DNA from: WRGT01 sp942493035 | Lineage (GTDB): Bacteria > Spirochaetota > UBA4802 > UBA5550 | Assembly: GCA_942493035.1 (NCBI GenBank) | Contig: OW818666.1 | Span: 1,612,001-1,676,000, forward strand | Direction of reading: 5' to 3' | DNA length: 64,000 bases | In this document: one piece after another, positions 54,979 to 63,035 of the stretch | Layout of the letters: every line of letters begins with the position of its first letter | How positions within the stretch are numbered: position 1 is the first letter of the stretch | Notes under the pieces: model-generated | The model's input: only the letters and a program-made list of their open reading frames with translations | Databases searched by the model: none | What the model was told of the DNA's origin: nothing | Made by a program: the position numbers and the translations under genes

Positions 54979-56052
54979 TCAATGAACTAAACCAACCGTA
55001 TATGGTGTTCTATGAATTAACAGAGTCCGTAAACGAATAGCCAGTTTTCTTGCAACTGCAACAATCGCTTTCTTTCTGCTTCCCGAACTGTTAACAACAT
55101 TATTAAATATTTGCAGTAGTACCGGATCATATTTCAATGCTCGCCATGCGCACTCAACAAGCCATGACCGTACTAATTTATTTCCCTGTTTTGTAATATG
55201 ACCTTTCCGTTCCGTTTCACCTGATGAATATTCACTTGGGATCAATCCCAGAAAACTTGAGAATTCAGCTTTATTGTGAAACCTGTCAAGACTTCCCCAC
55301 TCCAGAACAAGTCTGATTGCTGTCAGAATACCGATACCAGGTGCGCTTTTTAGCAAGTCAACATCTTCTTTGTATGCTTCTGACTTTGCCAATATATGAA
55401 TTTCTTTCAGCACCTGTTTCTGAAGTTCCCAGAGATGAAACAATTCATTGAACATAATACTGAAGTCAAATTTCAGTGATAAAGAAATATCCATCTCGGG
55501 AATACGTTCGTATGCTTTTTTATAATGTGTTCGATACCAACTGCCTCCCTGAAACTGATTGTCTAAGCCGTGAAACTCCAATGCCCTTCGGATCCTGTTA
55601 CATTCCCTTGTTATATCGCGTTGTAATTGCTCATATAAACGTGATATCTGGCGGTCTTCACGGCGCTTTCGATCTGGAACGTGGCAGATATGGTAATCGC
55701 CACTTTCTAGATTCTTTGCCAGCCTCCGGCAGTCTATACGGTCATTTTTCTGCCGTTGTGTTTTCTCTTGAGTTACAGTATGTGGAGGCGTAACAATACA
55801 ATCATATCCGTCAGATTTCAACTGATCGTGTAATCCAAATCCCCTAAATCCGGCCTCATACATTACATGTATGAGGCAATCCGGAAATTTGTTGTTAAAA
55901 TAGTTTTTAAGTACTTCATATTCAGCTGGCATACTCGCCTCATGAATTGTTACTTTTCCGCTTCGTACACATACTTTCCAAGTCTTTTTAGAATCTTCAA
56001 GACCAATAAAAATTTCCTTGTTTTTAACTATATAGTTCATTAAATTACTCAT
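54979..56052 (-). CDS. IS110-family transposase (DEDD)
   Basis: 357 residues. The RuvC-like N-terminal domain has FIGLEDSKKTW (first Asp), MYEAGFRGFG (Glu) and KNDRIDCRRLA (Asp pair). The C-terminal transposase_20 domain has DLLKSAPGIGILTAIRLVLE, FSSFLGLIPSEYSSGE and the serine-bearing ITKQGNKLVRSWLVEC. These recombinases insert without target duplication and use a guide RNA. The frame is complete. It is likely active. Confidence 0.9.
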   Translation of the reverse strand: MSNLMNYIVKNKEIFIGLEDSKKTWKVCVRSGKVTIHEASMPAEYEVLKNYFNNKFPDCLIHVMYEAGFRGFGLHDQLKSDGYDCIVTPPHTVTQEKTQRQKNDRIDCRRLAKNLESGDYHICHVPDRKRREDRQISRLYEQLQRDITRECNRIRRALEFHGLDNQFQGGSWYRTHYKKAYERIPEMDISLSLKFDFSIMFNELFHLWELQKQVLKEIHILAKSEAYKEDVDLLKSAPGIGILTAIRLVLEWGSLDRFHNKAEFSSFLGLIPSEYSSGETERKGHITKQGNKLVRSWLVECAWRALKYDPVLLQIFNNVVNSSGSRKKAIVAVARKLAIRLRTLLIHRTPYTVGLVH

Positions 56053-56164
56053 AAGGCTACCTCCTTTGTTGATTTTTGTTTTACTTCTTTTGCACTTCTA
56101 AGGTAGCCTTCTTTTTTAGATTTTCAAATAAATTAACCTCTCTGTTCTAGCATAGTAAACCCTA

Positions 56165-56241
56165 CGGGCACCTTTCCCCATGGTGAGATGGTGAAAGGGA
56201 GACACGGAACATTTCGAATTACTCTCCCCCCTTCTCATCAA
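56165..56241 (+). repeat. Intergenic repeat R, copy 3, middle fragment
   Basis: GGGCACCTTTCCCCATGGTG and AGATGGTGAAAGGGAGACAC match copy 2. It ends in CTTCTCATCAA (56231-56241), which is repeated at 59350-59360. Confidence 0.75.
56231..56241. repeat. 11-bp target site duplication of the IS4-family element, left
   Basis: CTTCTCATCAA here and at 59350-59360 flank the element directly. A duplication of 9-12 bp is usual for the IS4 superfamily. Confidence 0.8.
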
Positions 56242-56254
56242 CTAATCATTACCC

Positions 56255-57854
56255 GCTTTGTGTCAACAAAGTTGTCGCTTTTTTAAGCCACTTTCTTTTG
56301 GTTTAATCTCTCTTTAGTCTCTTCATTTGGATTAAGAAATATCTCTTCTGTCACATTCCAAATTCTGACTTTTTTACCCCAACGTTCCGGATGAAGCAAT
56401 CTCGCCTGTTCCATAGTTTTATTTCTAGCACTGATTATTTCTTTATACTCTCCGCTTCTTCGTTGTGCCGGTGTAACATAACCAATTGCCGAATGCCTAT
56501 GTTCAGTATTATACCAGTTCACGAATTCAGCCATCCAGATTCTTGCATGATAAAGATCTTTGAACTGCCCCGGATAACCAGCAGTATACTTGAGAGTCTT
56601 AAATAATGATTCAATATATGGATTGTCATTACTTACTCTTGGTCTGCTATATGAAGGAATTACTCCAAGATTATATAAAGTCATAATCATCGTTGCACCC
56701 TTCATCGGATTCCCATTATCTGAATGTAATTTTATACCTTTCAGTTTATATTTATTCTGAAGCCTTCTAAATAAATCGGATGCTATTTCTACATCCTCTG
56801 TTTCGTGAATTTCCCAACCGACAATTTCCTTTGTCCAGATATCTTTAATCATGTAGCAATAAAAATATAATCCATACACTGGTGTTCTTAAAAATGTTAT
56901 ATCCCAACACCAGACCTGATCAGGACCGGTTGCTTTCAGTTCATCAGGCTTACCGGTTTTACGACAGGGCTTATTATTCCCTCGATGATGAAGCATATTC
57001 GCCATGTTCAGAATCCGGTAAAAAGTTCTCTCTGATGCTATATATTCACCCTGTTCCGCAAGTATTGCTACTATTTCATGCGGTGTCAGATCTTTAAACT
57101 TATTATCACAGGCCGTATCTATCACCTTCTGATTCTCTATTTCAGATAGTTTCCGGGGAACATTTTTCATTGCACCTTTTCTTTTATCAGCACAGCATTC
57201 TTTATCCCATCGCTGGAATGATCTTAAGCTTATATTAAGTACTGCACAGGCTTTTGCTTTCCGGACTCCATTGCTCGTTGCTTCATTGATTAATTCAATC
57301 GTCTGAGTTTTATCTTCCAAAGAAATCAGTCGTCCTCTCTGTCCCCCAGATTGCATTCGCTTTTTTTTGAGAGTTACTAGTGCAGCCATTTCGGCTAATG
57401 CTTTCTCTTTACGGCGAAGCTCTTTCTCGAGTTCTTTTTTCTCTTTCTTTAGCCTGGTATTTTCCTGTCTTAGTTCGGTTTCTTTATCTTTCAAAATGTC
57501 TTTAAACTCCTGTTCCCAGAGATTCAGATGTTCACTGTGAAGTCCTTTCTCTCTGAGCCACTTCCCGGATTCTTCTTCAGTTATGGTTTTACCTTCAAGA
57601 AGAAGATTAAACTTCTCCAATCGGCCTATTGATGAAGGACTGCTTTCTTCATCCAATAGTTGTTCTCCATTTTCAAGCATCTTTTTCCAATTGTATATCG
57701 TTTGATCTGATATACCCATTTCTTTGGCAACTTCAGGCACACTCCTGTTTTCCGGTGGTAACACTTTCCTGAGTACTGATTCTTTGAATCTTTTACTGTA
57801 TTTCATTGTCATCTCCTGATTTATTTCAGGCGACAACTATCTTGGCACATAGGG
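56255..57854 (-). mobile_element. IS3-like insertion sequence nested in the left end of the IS4 element
   Basis: It is flanked by TACCC on both sides (56250-56254 and 57855-57859). Imperfect terminal repeats are TGTGTCAACAAAGTTGTCGC (56259-56278) and the complement of 57830-57849. The length is exactly 1600 bp by this reading. It carries one transposase. Confidence 0.8.
56283..57806 (-). CDS. IS3-like transposase, single fused frame
   Basis: 507 residues from the ATG at 57806, supported by CAGGAG seven bases upstream; longer starts (57836) fall in the terminal repeat. An N-terminal helix-turn-helix (SVPEVAKEMGISDQTIYNWK) and coiled coil (KETELRQENTRLKKEKKELE) are followed by a second HTH (VRKAKACAVLNISLRSFQRW) and an rve integrase core with WDITF, HSDNG and YIESLF; 35 residues separate the second Asp from Glu, as in IS3. 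Most IS3 elements need a frameshift between two frames; here one frame covers both. Confidence 0.9.
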   Translation of the reverse strand: MKYSKRFKESVLRKVLPPENRSVPEVAKEMGISDQTIYNWKKMLENGEQLLDEESSPSSIGRLEKFNLLLEGKTITEEESGKWLREKGLHSEHLNLWEQEFKDILKDKETELRQENTRLKKEKKELEKELRRKEKALAEMAALVTLKKKRMQSGGQRGRLISLEDKTQTIELINEATSNGVRKAKACAVLNISLRSFQRWDKECCADKRKGAMKNVPRKLSEIENQKVIDTACDNKFKDLTPHEIVAILAEQGEYIASERTFYRILNMANMLHHRGNNKPCRKTGKPDELKATGPDQVWCWDITFLRTPVYGLYFYCYMIKDIWTKEIVGWEIHETEDVEIASDLFRRLQNKYKLKGIKLHSDNGNPMKGATMIMTLYNLGVIPSYSRPRVSNDNPYIESLFKTLKYTAGYPGQFKDLYHARIWMAEFVNWYNTEHRHSAIGYVTPAQRRSGEYKEIISARNKTMEQARLLHPERWGKKVRIWNVTEEIFLNPNEETKERLNQKKVA

Positions 57855-57889
57855 TACCCACATCTCTAAGTTTTTTAGAGATGTGGGTA
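57855..57889. promoter_or_regulatory. 15-bp hairpin in the left end of the IS4 element
   Basis: TACCCACATCTCTAA and TTAGAGATGTGGGTA pair perfectly around GTTTT. It lies before the transposase gene. In IS10/IS50 a similar structure in read-through messages hides the start site and lowers transposition caused by outside promoters. Confidence 0.6.
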
Positions 57890-57957
57890 AAAAAGTTATA
57901 TTAATTTAAATATCTGTGCTAATTTATGGTTGGATTAATCTTCAGGAAGAATAATCC

Positions 57958-59349
57958 ATGAATAAAAAATTAAATCTGTCGGATGAAATTAGAAATAATA
58001 CAATCAATGATAAGAGGATAAGAAGTCGATTGGCAAAAACTATTGATCAATTATCGCAATATCCCAATCATTCGATTCCTCAAGCATGCAAAAAACCGTC
58101 AGAAATAAAAGGGGCATATCGATTGTTAGACAATAAAAAAGTTACTCCCGAAGGAATATTGTCCGGACATAAAGAAGCAACCAGAGTAAGAATGGCTGAA
58201 CATAAAATTGTATTACTTGTACAGGATACAACTGATTTCAATTACACCAGACCTTCTGCTATAAAAGGAATGGGGGATCATGCGGCATCTCCTAATAGTA
58301 AAGGTTTATTACTCCATGGCACTCTTGCTGTAACACCGGAAGGTGTACCTCTGGGTTTATTATTTCAAAAGTATTGGACACGAGATCCAGAAGAAAAAGG
58401 AAAAAAGAATAAAAGGAAAGAGCTTCCCGTTGAAGAGAAGGAAAGTTTTCGCTGGATAGAAGCCATGGAAGAAAGCACTTCCGATATTCCGGATGGTGTA
58501 ATAACAGTAACTGTAGCAGATCGCGAAGCAGATTTTTTTGATTTATTTAGAAGAAGCAAAGAGCTCAAACAAGATATACTGATAAGAGCTATCGGCAATC
58601 GGAAAGTCAATAGTGAAGAAAATTCTTTGATTAAAACAATTGAAGCAGCAGAAATTGCCGGAAAAATCAAGGTTTTCATACCAAGGGATGCAAATTCTAA
58701 ATTGCCGGAGAGAGAAGTGGAGTTGGAAATTAAATTCCGCACACTCCAGTTAAAGCCGACATATTATTCAACAGATTCAAAAAACTCACAGTTCATAGAA
58801 CTTGACGCTTTATATGCCAGGGAGATAAATCCAGCACTGGATGAAAAACCAATAGAATGGTTATTGCTCTCATCAATACCAATTTTGACCATTGAAGATG
58901 CGGTAGAAAGACTCGGCTGGTATAGACAGAGATGGAAGATTGAAAGATTTCATTTTACTCTCAAGAGCGGATGCAAAGTTGAAGAGCTGCAACTTGAAAC
59001 TATAGAGCGTATTGAAAACGCACTTTCTCTATATTCGATTGTTTCATGGAAATTATTATGGCTGGTCTATGAGAGCAGAATCAAACCTGATGAATCTTGT
59101 GAGATTGTATTAGAAGAATACGAATGGCATGCATTATATTGTATGGTAAAACAGAAAAAAGATTTTCCAAAGAAGCCTCCAACTCTAAAAGAAGCATCAA
59201 TGATGATAGCAAGATTAGGTGGTTTCATGTGTCGCAAGGGTGATGGTGATCCTGGTGTTAAGGTCATGTGGCGTGGACTTCAGCGTTTGAATGATGTATC
59301 TTCTGTATGGTCTATTATAACTCATACAGAAGATGTGGGTAATGATTAG
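57958..59349 (+). CDS. IS4-family (IS50-like) transposase
   Basis: 463 residues with AGGAAG nine bases before the ATG. The Tn5-type DDE core is visible: LLVQDTTDFNY (first Asp), VADREADFFDLF (second Asp) and the Y-R-E-K region YRQRWKIERFHFTLKSGC (Glu). The length fits Tn5 (476). The frame is complete and uninterrupted; the inner IS3-like element sits before it, so it may still be functional if the left end is rebuilt. The stop codon forms the end of the element. Confidence 0.9.
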   Translation: MNKKLNLSDEIRNNTINDKRIRSRLAKTIDQLSQYPNHSIPQACKKPSEIKGAYRLLDNKKVTPEGILSGHKEATRVRMAEHKIVLLVQDTTDFNYTRPSAIKGMGDHAASPNSKGLLLHGTLAVTPEGVPLGLLFQKYWTRDPEEKGKKNKRKELPVEEKESFRWIEAMEESTSDIPDGVITVTVADREADFFDLFRRSKELKQDILIRAIGNRKVNSEENSLIKTIEAAEIAGKIKVFIPRDANSKLPEREVELEIKFRTLQLKPTYYSTDSKNSQFIELDALYAREINPALDEKPIEWLLLSSIPILTIEDAVERLGWYRQRWKIERFHFTLKSGCKVEELQLETIERIENALSLYSIVSWKLLWLVYESRIKPDESCEIVLEEYEWHALYCMVKQKKDFPKKPPTLKEASMMIARLGGFMCRKGDGDPGVKVMWRGLQRLNDVSSVWSIITHTEDVGND

Positions 59350-59420
59350 CTTCTCATCAAGGGGGAGATGGCCAACGGCCAGAGGGGGCGGTGCGATGTC
59401 GCATCGCGACAGAGGGGGCG
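59350..59420 (+). repeat. Intergenic repeat R, copy 3, right fragment
   Basis: CTTCTCATCAAGGGGGAGAT, then GGCCAACGGCCAGAGGGGGC and TGTCGCATCGCGACAGAGGG, matches copy 2. It starts with the second copy of the 11-bp target duplication. Confidence 0.75.
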
Positions 59421-59552
59421 CAATATCCAGTGCGGCAGGGCTCATAAATTTTTCCCAAAAAATAATAATAAAACTTGCATAATAATTAAATATATGATAC
59501 AAATTTCCATATAACCTGAATACCATTTAAAAAATATAAACGAAAGTAGAAT

Positions 59553-60206
59553 ATGAATAATTTTAAAGCTGTAATATTTGATCTCGATGGGACACTCCTT
59601 GACACAATTGACGATCTCGGCAACTCTATGAACACAGTACTGGTGTCAATGGGTTTCCCTATCCATACCATCGCAGAGTACAAGTACTTCATCGGAAAGG
59701 GCCTTCGCAATCTTGTGACAAGCGTTCTTCCACCTGAGTCGCGTGATGAGAAAACAATTGATCTCTGTCTTGACAGGATGTTTCAGGAATACGGAGGGAG
59801 GTGGGGTGACATGACTCTCCCCTACCCCGGAATCAAGGAACTCCTTGATGAACTTACAGCAAGAGGTATAAGACTCGGAATTTTATCGAACAAGGCCCAT
59901 CTCATTACCATGAAAGTATTTGATAAATATTTGAGCCACTGGCCCTTTGAAGCTGTCTTCGGCGAGCGTCCCGGAATCCCGCGTAAACCCGATCCAACAG
60001 TTGCCTTTGAAATTATTGAGATGATGGGGATCACGGCAGATGAAATTATTTATCTTGGTGATTCCGGCTCAGACATGGAAACAGCAAACGCTGCCGGTAT
60101 GTACGCAGTGGGAGCTTTGTGGGGATTCAGAAACGCAGAGGAGCTCATGGAGCATGGCGCAAAGCTTATGATACAGACTCCGGCAGAACTGCTGAAACTA
60201 TTTTAA
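59553..60206 (+). CDS. HAD-family phosphatase, phosphoglycolate phosphatase-like
   Basis: 217 residues. HAD motif I is FDLDGTLLDT (nucleophile and acid Asp, residues 9-11), motif II ILSNKAH, the Lys region PRKPDP and motif III YLGDSGSDMETA. The helical cap between motifs I and II is of the C1 type. The nearest named enzyme is Gph, which dephosphorylates 2-phosphoglycolate, but HAD substrates cannot be told from these motifs. It stands alone after the repeat region. Confidence 0.85.
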   Translation: MNNFKAVIFDLDGTLLDTIDDLGNSMNTVLVSMGFPIHTIAEYKYFIGKGLRNLVTSVLPPESRDEKTIDLCLDRMFQEYGGRWGDMTLPYPGIKELLDELTARGIRLGILSNKAHLITMKVFDKYLSHWPFEAVFGERPGIPRKPDPTVAFEIIEMMGITADEIIYLGDSGSDMETANAAGMYAVGALWGFRNAEELMEHGAKLMIQTPAELLKLF

Positions 60207-60412
60207 ATTTAATTGTGTTTAGACAAAAATACTCCATTCCAAACTCACAAGAAGATAAAATTTACGTCAGTTTCCTGATTATTAGTGATCGATGAATATC
60301 CAACTTCTTCCAAGCTTAAAAATAATATAAATTAGTTAAAAGGAATTTAAGTATTGTCTATTTATAATAGGTTAAGTATAATATACAGATATATATGAAA
60401 CCAAATTATAGT

Positions 60413-60449
60413 AAAAAAAATGGAACCATCTTTAGTCCGATGATTCCAT
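60413..60449 (-). terminator. Rho-independent terminator of the FN3 lipoprotein gene
   Basis: On the minus strand ATGGAATCATC pairs with GATGGTTCCAT (one mismatch) and is followed by nine T residues. It begins about 20 nt after the stop at 60469. Confidence 0.8.
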
Positions 60450-60468
60450 ATTTAACAAACTTTTTTAC

Positions 60469-62055
60469 TTAATCAACAAGTTGAACTGATATTGTATATT
60501 TTGAAGTTTTGTAATTTAGACCTCCGGTATAGACCCTAAAGGACCAGCCATAATTAGGAGAGATTGTTGAACCTGATTCTATATACCCCTCACCAGTAAT
60601 ATTTTCAGTATTTGAGGATGACCATGTTATAGAAGAATTTCCATTTAAATCTAATTCCGTAAAGGTAATTCTTATTTTTTTTGATAAAGGATACTTATTA
60701 TAGACAATATAATAATCGCCATATGTATCATCATCAGTGTCAAGTGTATGATTCTGCGTTACAGCGGTAGTACCGTAAAGATTAATTATCTTTGCGGTTG
60801 AAGCTGAATCATCCTGTTCATATACATCCGGATTATATTTTACTTTTCTCCCGGGAGTGGATTCGCTTTTTATAGATTCAACACCACCTTTAACTACAGC
60901 AATTTTCCAGTAATAAAAGTCTTCCTCTGTCGGCGGTACAATGCTTGTTGTTGATGTTCCAGTTATATCTCCTCCCGATTGAGTATATGTACCTGTATCG
61001 GTTGTTGAATAGAATACTCTATACGAGTCAACGCCGGGAACTTCAGCCCAGGATACAGTAAAAGTCGAACTATTTGAAGAAGCAGAAGGTTGTCCAGGAG
61101 TAAAATTACCTGTAGCAACATTACCTGTAATACTGCCGCTCTTTTCACTCTCATTAGATCCTGAATAAGATGTTATCATATAATAATAAGTTACCCCTGG
61201 TCCGCATGTTGTATCGGTATAAGTAAGAGTAGTTGATGGAGTAATAGCTTTTATTTCTGTATATGTAACGTTATCCGCTGAACGATAGACTTTATATCCT
61301 GCAACATTTTCAACACTGCTCCAGGTCAATGTCATTCCGCTTGTCGTCGAAACCGCCAGATCTGCCGGAATTGCCGGTCGCGTCATTCGACCTTCCCCTG
61401 AAACAGATATGCTGAAATAAGAAGATTCATAATAATCTCTCGAAACAATCCTGTAATAATATGTAATATCGGGATTTATTGATGTATCGCTGTAACTCAA
61501 TGCCTGATTTGCTGTATAAGACCAGTAATAATTTGAAACTGATCCAATTTTTGTAAAAGTTGAATTATCAGTAGATCTTTCAATATCGTATTCTATTGAA
61601 TGTTTTTCATTGATTGAAATTGCAGTAAAAGAAATAATCAAACCGGTAAAGCCAGATTTTTCCACTTTTACTTCAACAGGTTTATCCAAAGGGAGAACTG
61701 AAACTAAATTAGAATAACGTGTTTCATTTTTTGTATTAACCTGTATCAATTTATATTTATATGATACGCCATATTCTGCATTCTGATCAATATAACTTGT
61801 AGAATAAGATCCTACTGTATCAATTGTTTCTGAAAATCCATCATCACCTTCAATCCGTAAAATTTCATAATCGTTTGTAGAATCCCCGAAAGTTTCCCAG
61901 GTAAGTTCTATAGATTTATACCCGGGTGTTGCTGTTACAGTATATGAACTTACATTTTCCGGATCATCCTCCTCGGATGCTCCTCCTCCGCCGCAATTTA
62001 AAAGTAGTGTCGTCAGTATACTGATGTAAACAAACTTGATAATATTTTTTTTCAT
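60469..62055 (-). CDS. Fibronectin type III lipoprotein with PPC-like C-terminus
   Basis: 528 residues from ATG 62055, preceded by AGAGGTG; the longer frame to 62133 has no signal at the N-terminus. The lipobox LTTLLLNC gives Cys21, followed by glycines. Three to four FN3 domains follow (TPGYKSIELTWETFGDSTND; IPADLAVSTTSGMTLTWSSV; PSASSNSSTFTVSWAEVPGV). The last about 115 residues start YEQDDSASTAKIINLYGTTA and resemble a pre-peptidase C-terminal domain. It is likely a surface-exposed binding protein. Confidence 0.8.
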   Translation of the reverse strand: MKKNIIKFVYISILTTLLLNCGGGGASEEDDPENVSSYTVTATPGYKSIELTWETFGDSTNDYEILRIEGDDGFSETIDTVGSYSTSYIDQNAEYGVSYKYKLIQVNTKNETRYSNLVSVLPLDKPVEVKVEKSGFTGLIISFTAISINEKHSIEYDIERSTDNSTFTKIGSVSNYYWSYTANQALSYSDTSINPDITYYYRIVSRDYYESSYFSISVSGEGRMTRPAIPADLAVSTTSGMTLTWSSVENVAGYKVYRSADNVTYTEIKAITPSTTLTYTDTTCGPGVTYYYMITSYSGSNESEKSGSITGNVATGNFTPGQPSASSNSSTFTVSWAEVPGVDSYRVFYSTTDTGTYTQSGGDITGTSTTSIVPPTEEDFYYWKIAVVKGGVESIKSESTPGRKVKYNPDVYEQDDSASTAKIINLYGTTAVTQNHTLDTDDDTYGDYYIVYNKYPLSKKIRITFTELDLNGNSSITWSSSNTENITGEGYIESGSTISPNYGWSFRVYTGGLNYKTSKYTISVQLVD

Positions 62056-62310
62056 TTGCACCTCTTTATCCATAATTTTAAGATATAAATTCATGTTTAA
62101 CTCTTCTTCAATGTCAAGTTTTTTTATTGACACTTAATAAAATATATCCTGAATTCAGCTTTAATTCATTTACATATATTTTATGCAAAATATTGAATAT
62201 CATTATTCTCACCACTTTCGGTGCAGGCGCTGATAAATTTTTTATTATTTAAAAAAAGTGTAGAAATTATTACAGAATTATTTTAAAAAAAAACCGTACG
62301 GTGACAAAAA

Positions 62311-62949
62311 TTGAACAAATATCTGATTTTAGTATTTATTTTTATTACATTTAGCCTGAAAATCGGTATTGCACAACCGAAGAGGCCCTGTGAACTGCGC
62401 TTCTATGTAAATTCATTTCTGAATACAGAAACAAAAATTGAGTACGATAGCAATGGTAATGTTATAAAAATGTCATCATACGAAAATGACAAGCTAACCG
62501 ATTATGCGCGTTACAGATATACTTCAGATAAAAAATTATACTCCGAGAGAACATATAGTTCTACAGGAATATTAATACGCACACGGAACTATTTCTATAA
62601 TGAATCAGGACTTATTACCGGAGAAAAAGTATACTCTCCTTATGGAGAACTGATTGAGTATCTTGTAATTACATACAAAGGGAGTAAGATTCAGAAAATT
62701 GATTATTACAAAACTGATCAGATACTATATCAGACCATAGATTTTAAATACAATAAAGACATTCTCGAAGCGATGGCTTTTACTAAAATCGGGAAATACA
62801 TTATGATTATGAAAGCAGTTTACGATAACGATATGAAATTAACAGGTCACAACATTATTCACTCAAGTGCAGATGTAAAAATTAGAACAGAGTATGTTTA
62901 CGAAGAGGGTTATGCGGCAGAAGAATCTCTTCAGCTTATTTTCAGATGA
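62311..62949 (+). CDS. Secreted YD/MORN-like repeat protein
   Basis: 212 residues from TTG 62311. MNKYLILVFIFITFSLKIGI is a signal peptide. The mature part has repeating strand pairs: KIEYDSNGNVIKMSSYENDK, RYTSDKKLYSERTYSSTGIL, NYFYNESGLITGEKVYSPYG. These resemble YD/RHS-like or toxin-antitoxin-2 style beta repeats found in exported proteins. The binding site is weak (GGTGAC). The next gene converges. Confidence 0.6.
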   Translation: MNKYLILVFIFITFSLKIGIAQPKRPCELRFYVNSFLNTETKIEYDSNGNVIKMSSYENDKLTDYARYRYTSDKKLYSERTYSSTGILIRTRNYFYNESGLITGEKVYSPYGELIEYLVITYKGSKIQKIDYYKTDQILYQTIDFKYNKDILEAMAFTKIGKYIMIMKAVYDNDMKLTGHNIIHSSADVKIRTEYVYEEGYAAEESLQLIFR

Positions 62950-62981
62950 GATTATTTCTGTAATAAAAAAAACTCTATTTT

Positions 62982-63004
62982 CCCCGCCGCCGAAAGCAGC
63001 GGGG
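62982..63004. repeat. GC-rich hairpin between convergent genes
   Basis: CCCCGC...GCGGGG with the same spelling as the hairpin at 12391-12411 (CCCCGCCGCCGAA). Neighbouring sequence (GGGTATATAATT... versus GGGATATATAATT...) is also alike over about 50 bp. It may act as a two-way terminator here. Confidence 0.6.
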
Positions 63005-63035
63005 ATATATAATTCCTGTTTTTTATACTAAAAAA

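Larger units (their letters stand above)
54707..56164 (-). mobile_element. IS110-family insertion sequence, about 1.46 kb
   Basis: Bounded by the break in repeat R: TATCCGCC to the left and CGGGCACC to the right are adjacent in intact copies apart from 3 nt. A subterminal inverted repeat GCTACCTT/AAGGTAGC is at 54731-54738 and 56100-56107, as in the IS1111 group. No target duplication is evident, as expected for this family. Exact ends are uncertain by several bases. Confidence 0.65.
56242..59349 (+). mobile_element. IS4-family insertion sequence, interrupted by an IS3-like element
   Basis: Once the 1600-bp inner insert and its 5-bp duplication are removed, the left end reads CTAATCATTACCCACATCT. 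This is the exact reverse complement of the right end (59331-59349). The element would be 1503 bp. The transposase stop codon TAG is the last three bases of the right end. Target duplications lie outside. Confidence 0.85.

Noticed and set aside
59215..59526. 103-aa minus-strand frame
   Set aside because: It is repeat R translated in part, overlapping the end of the IS4 transposase gene.
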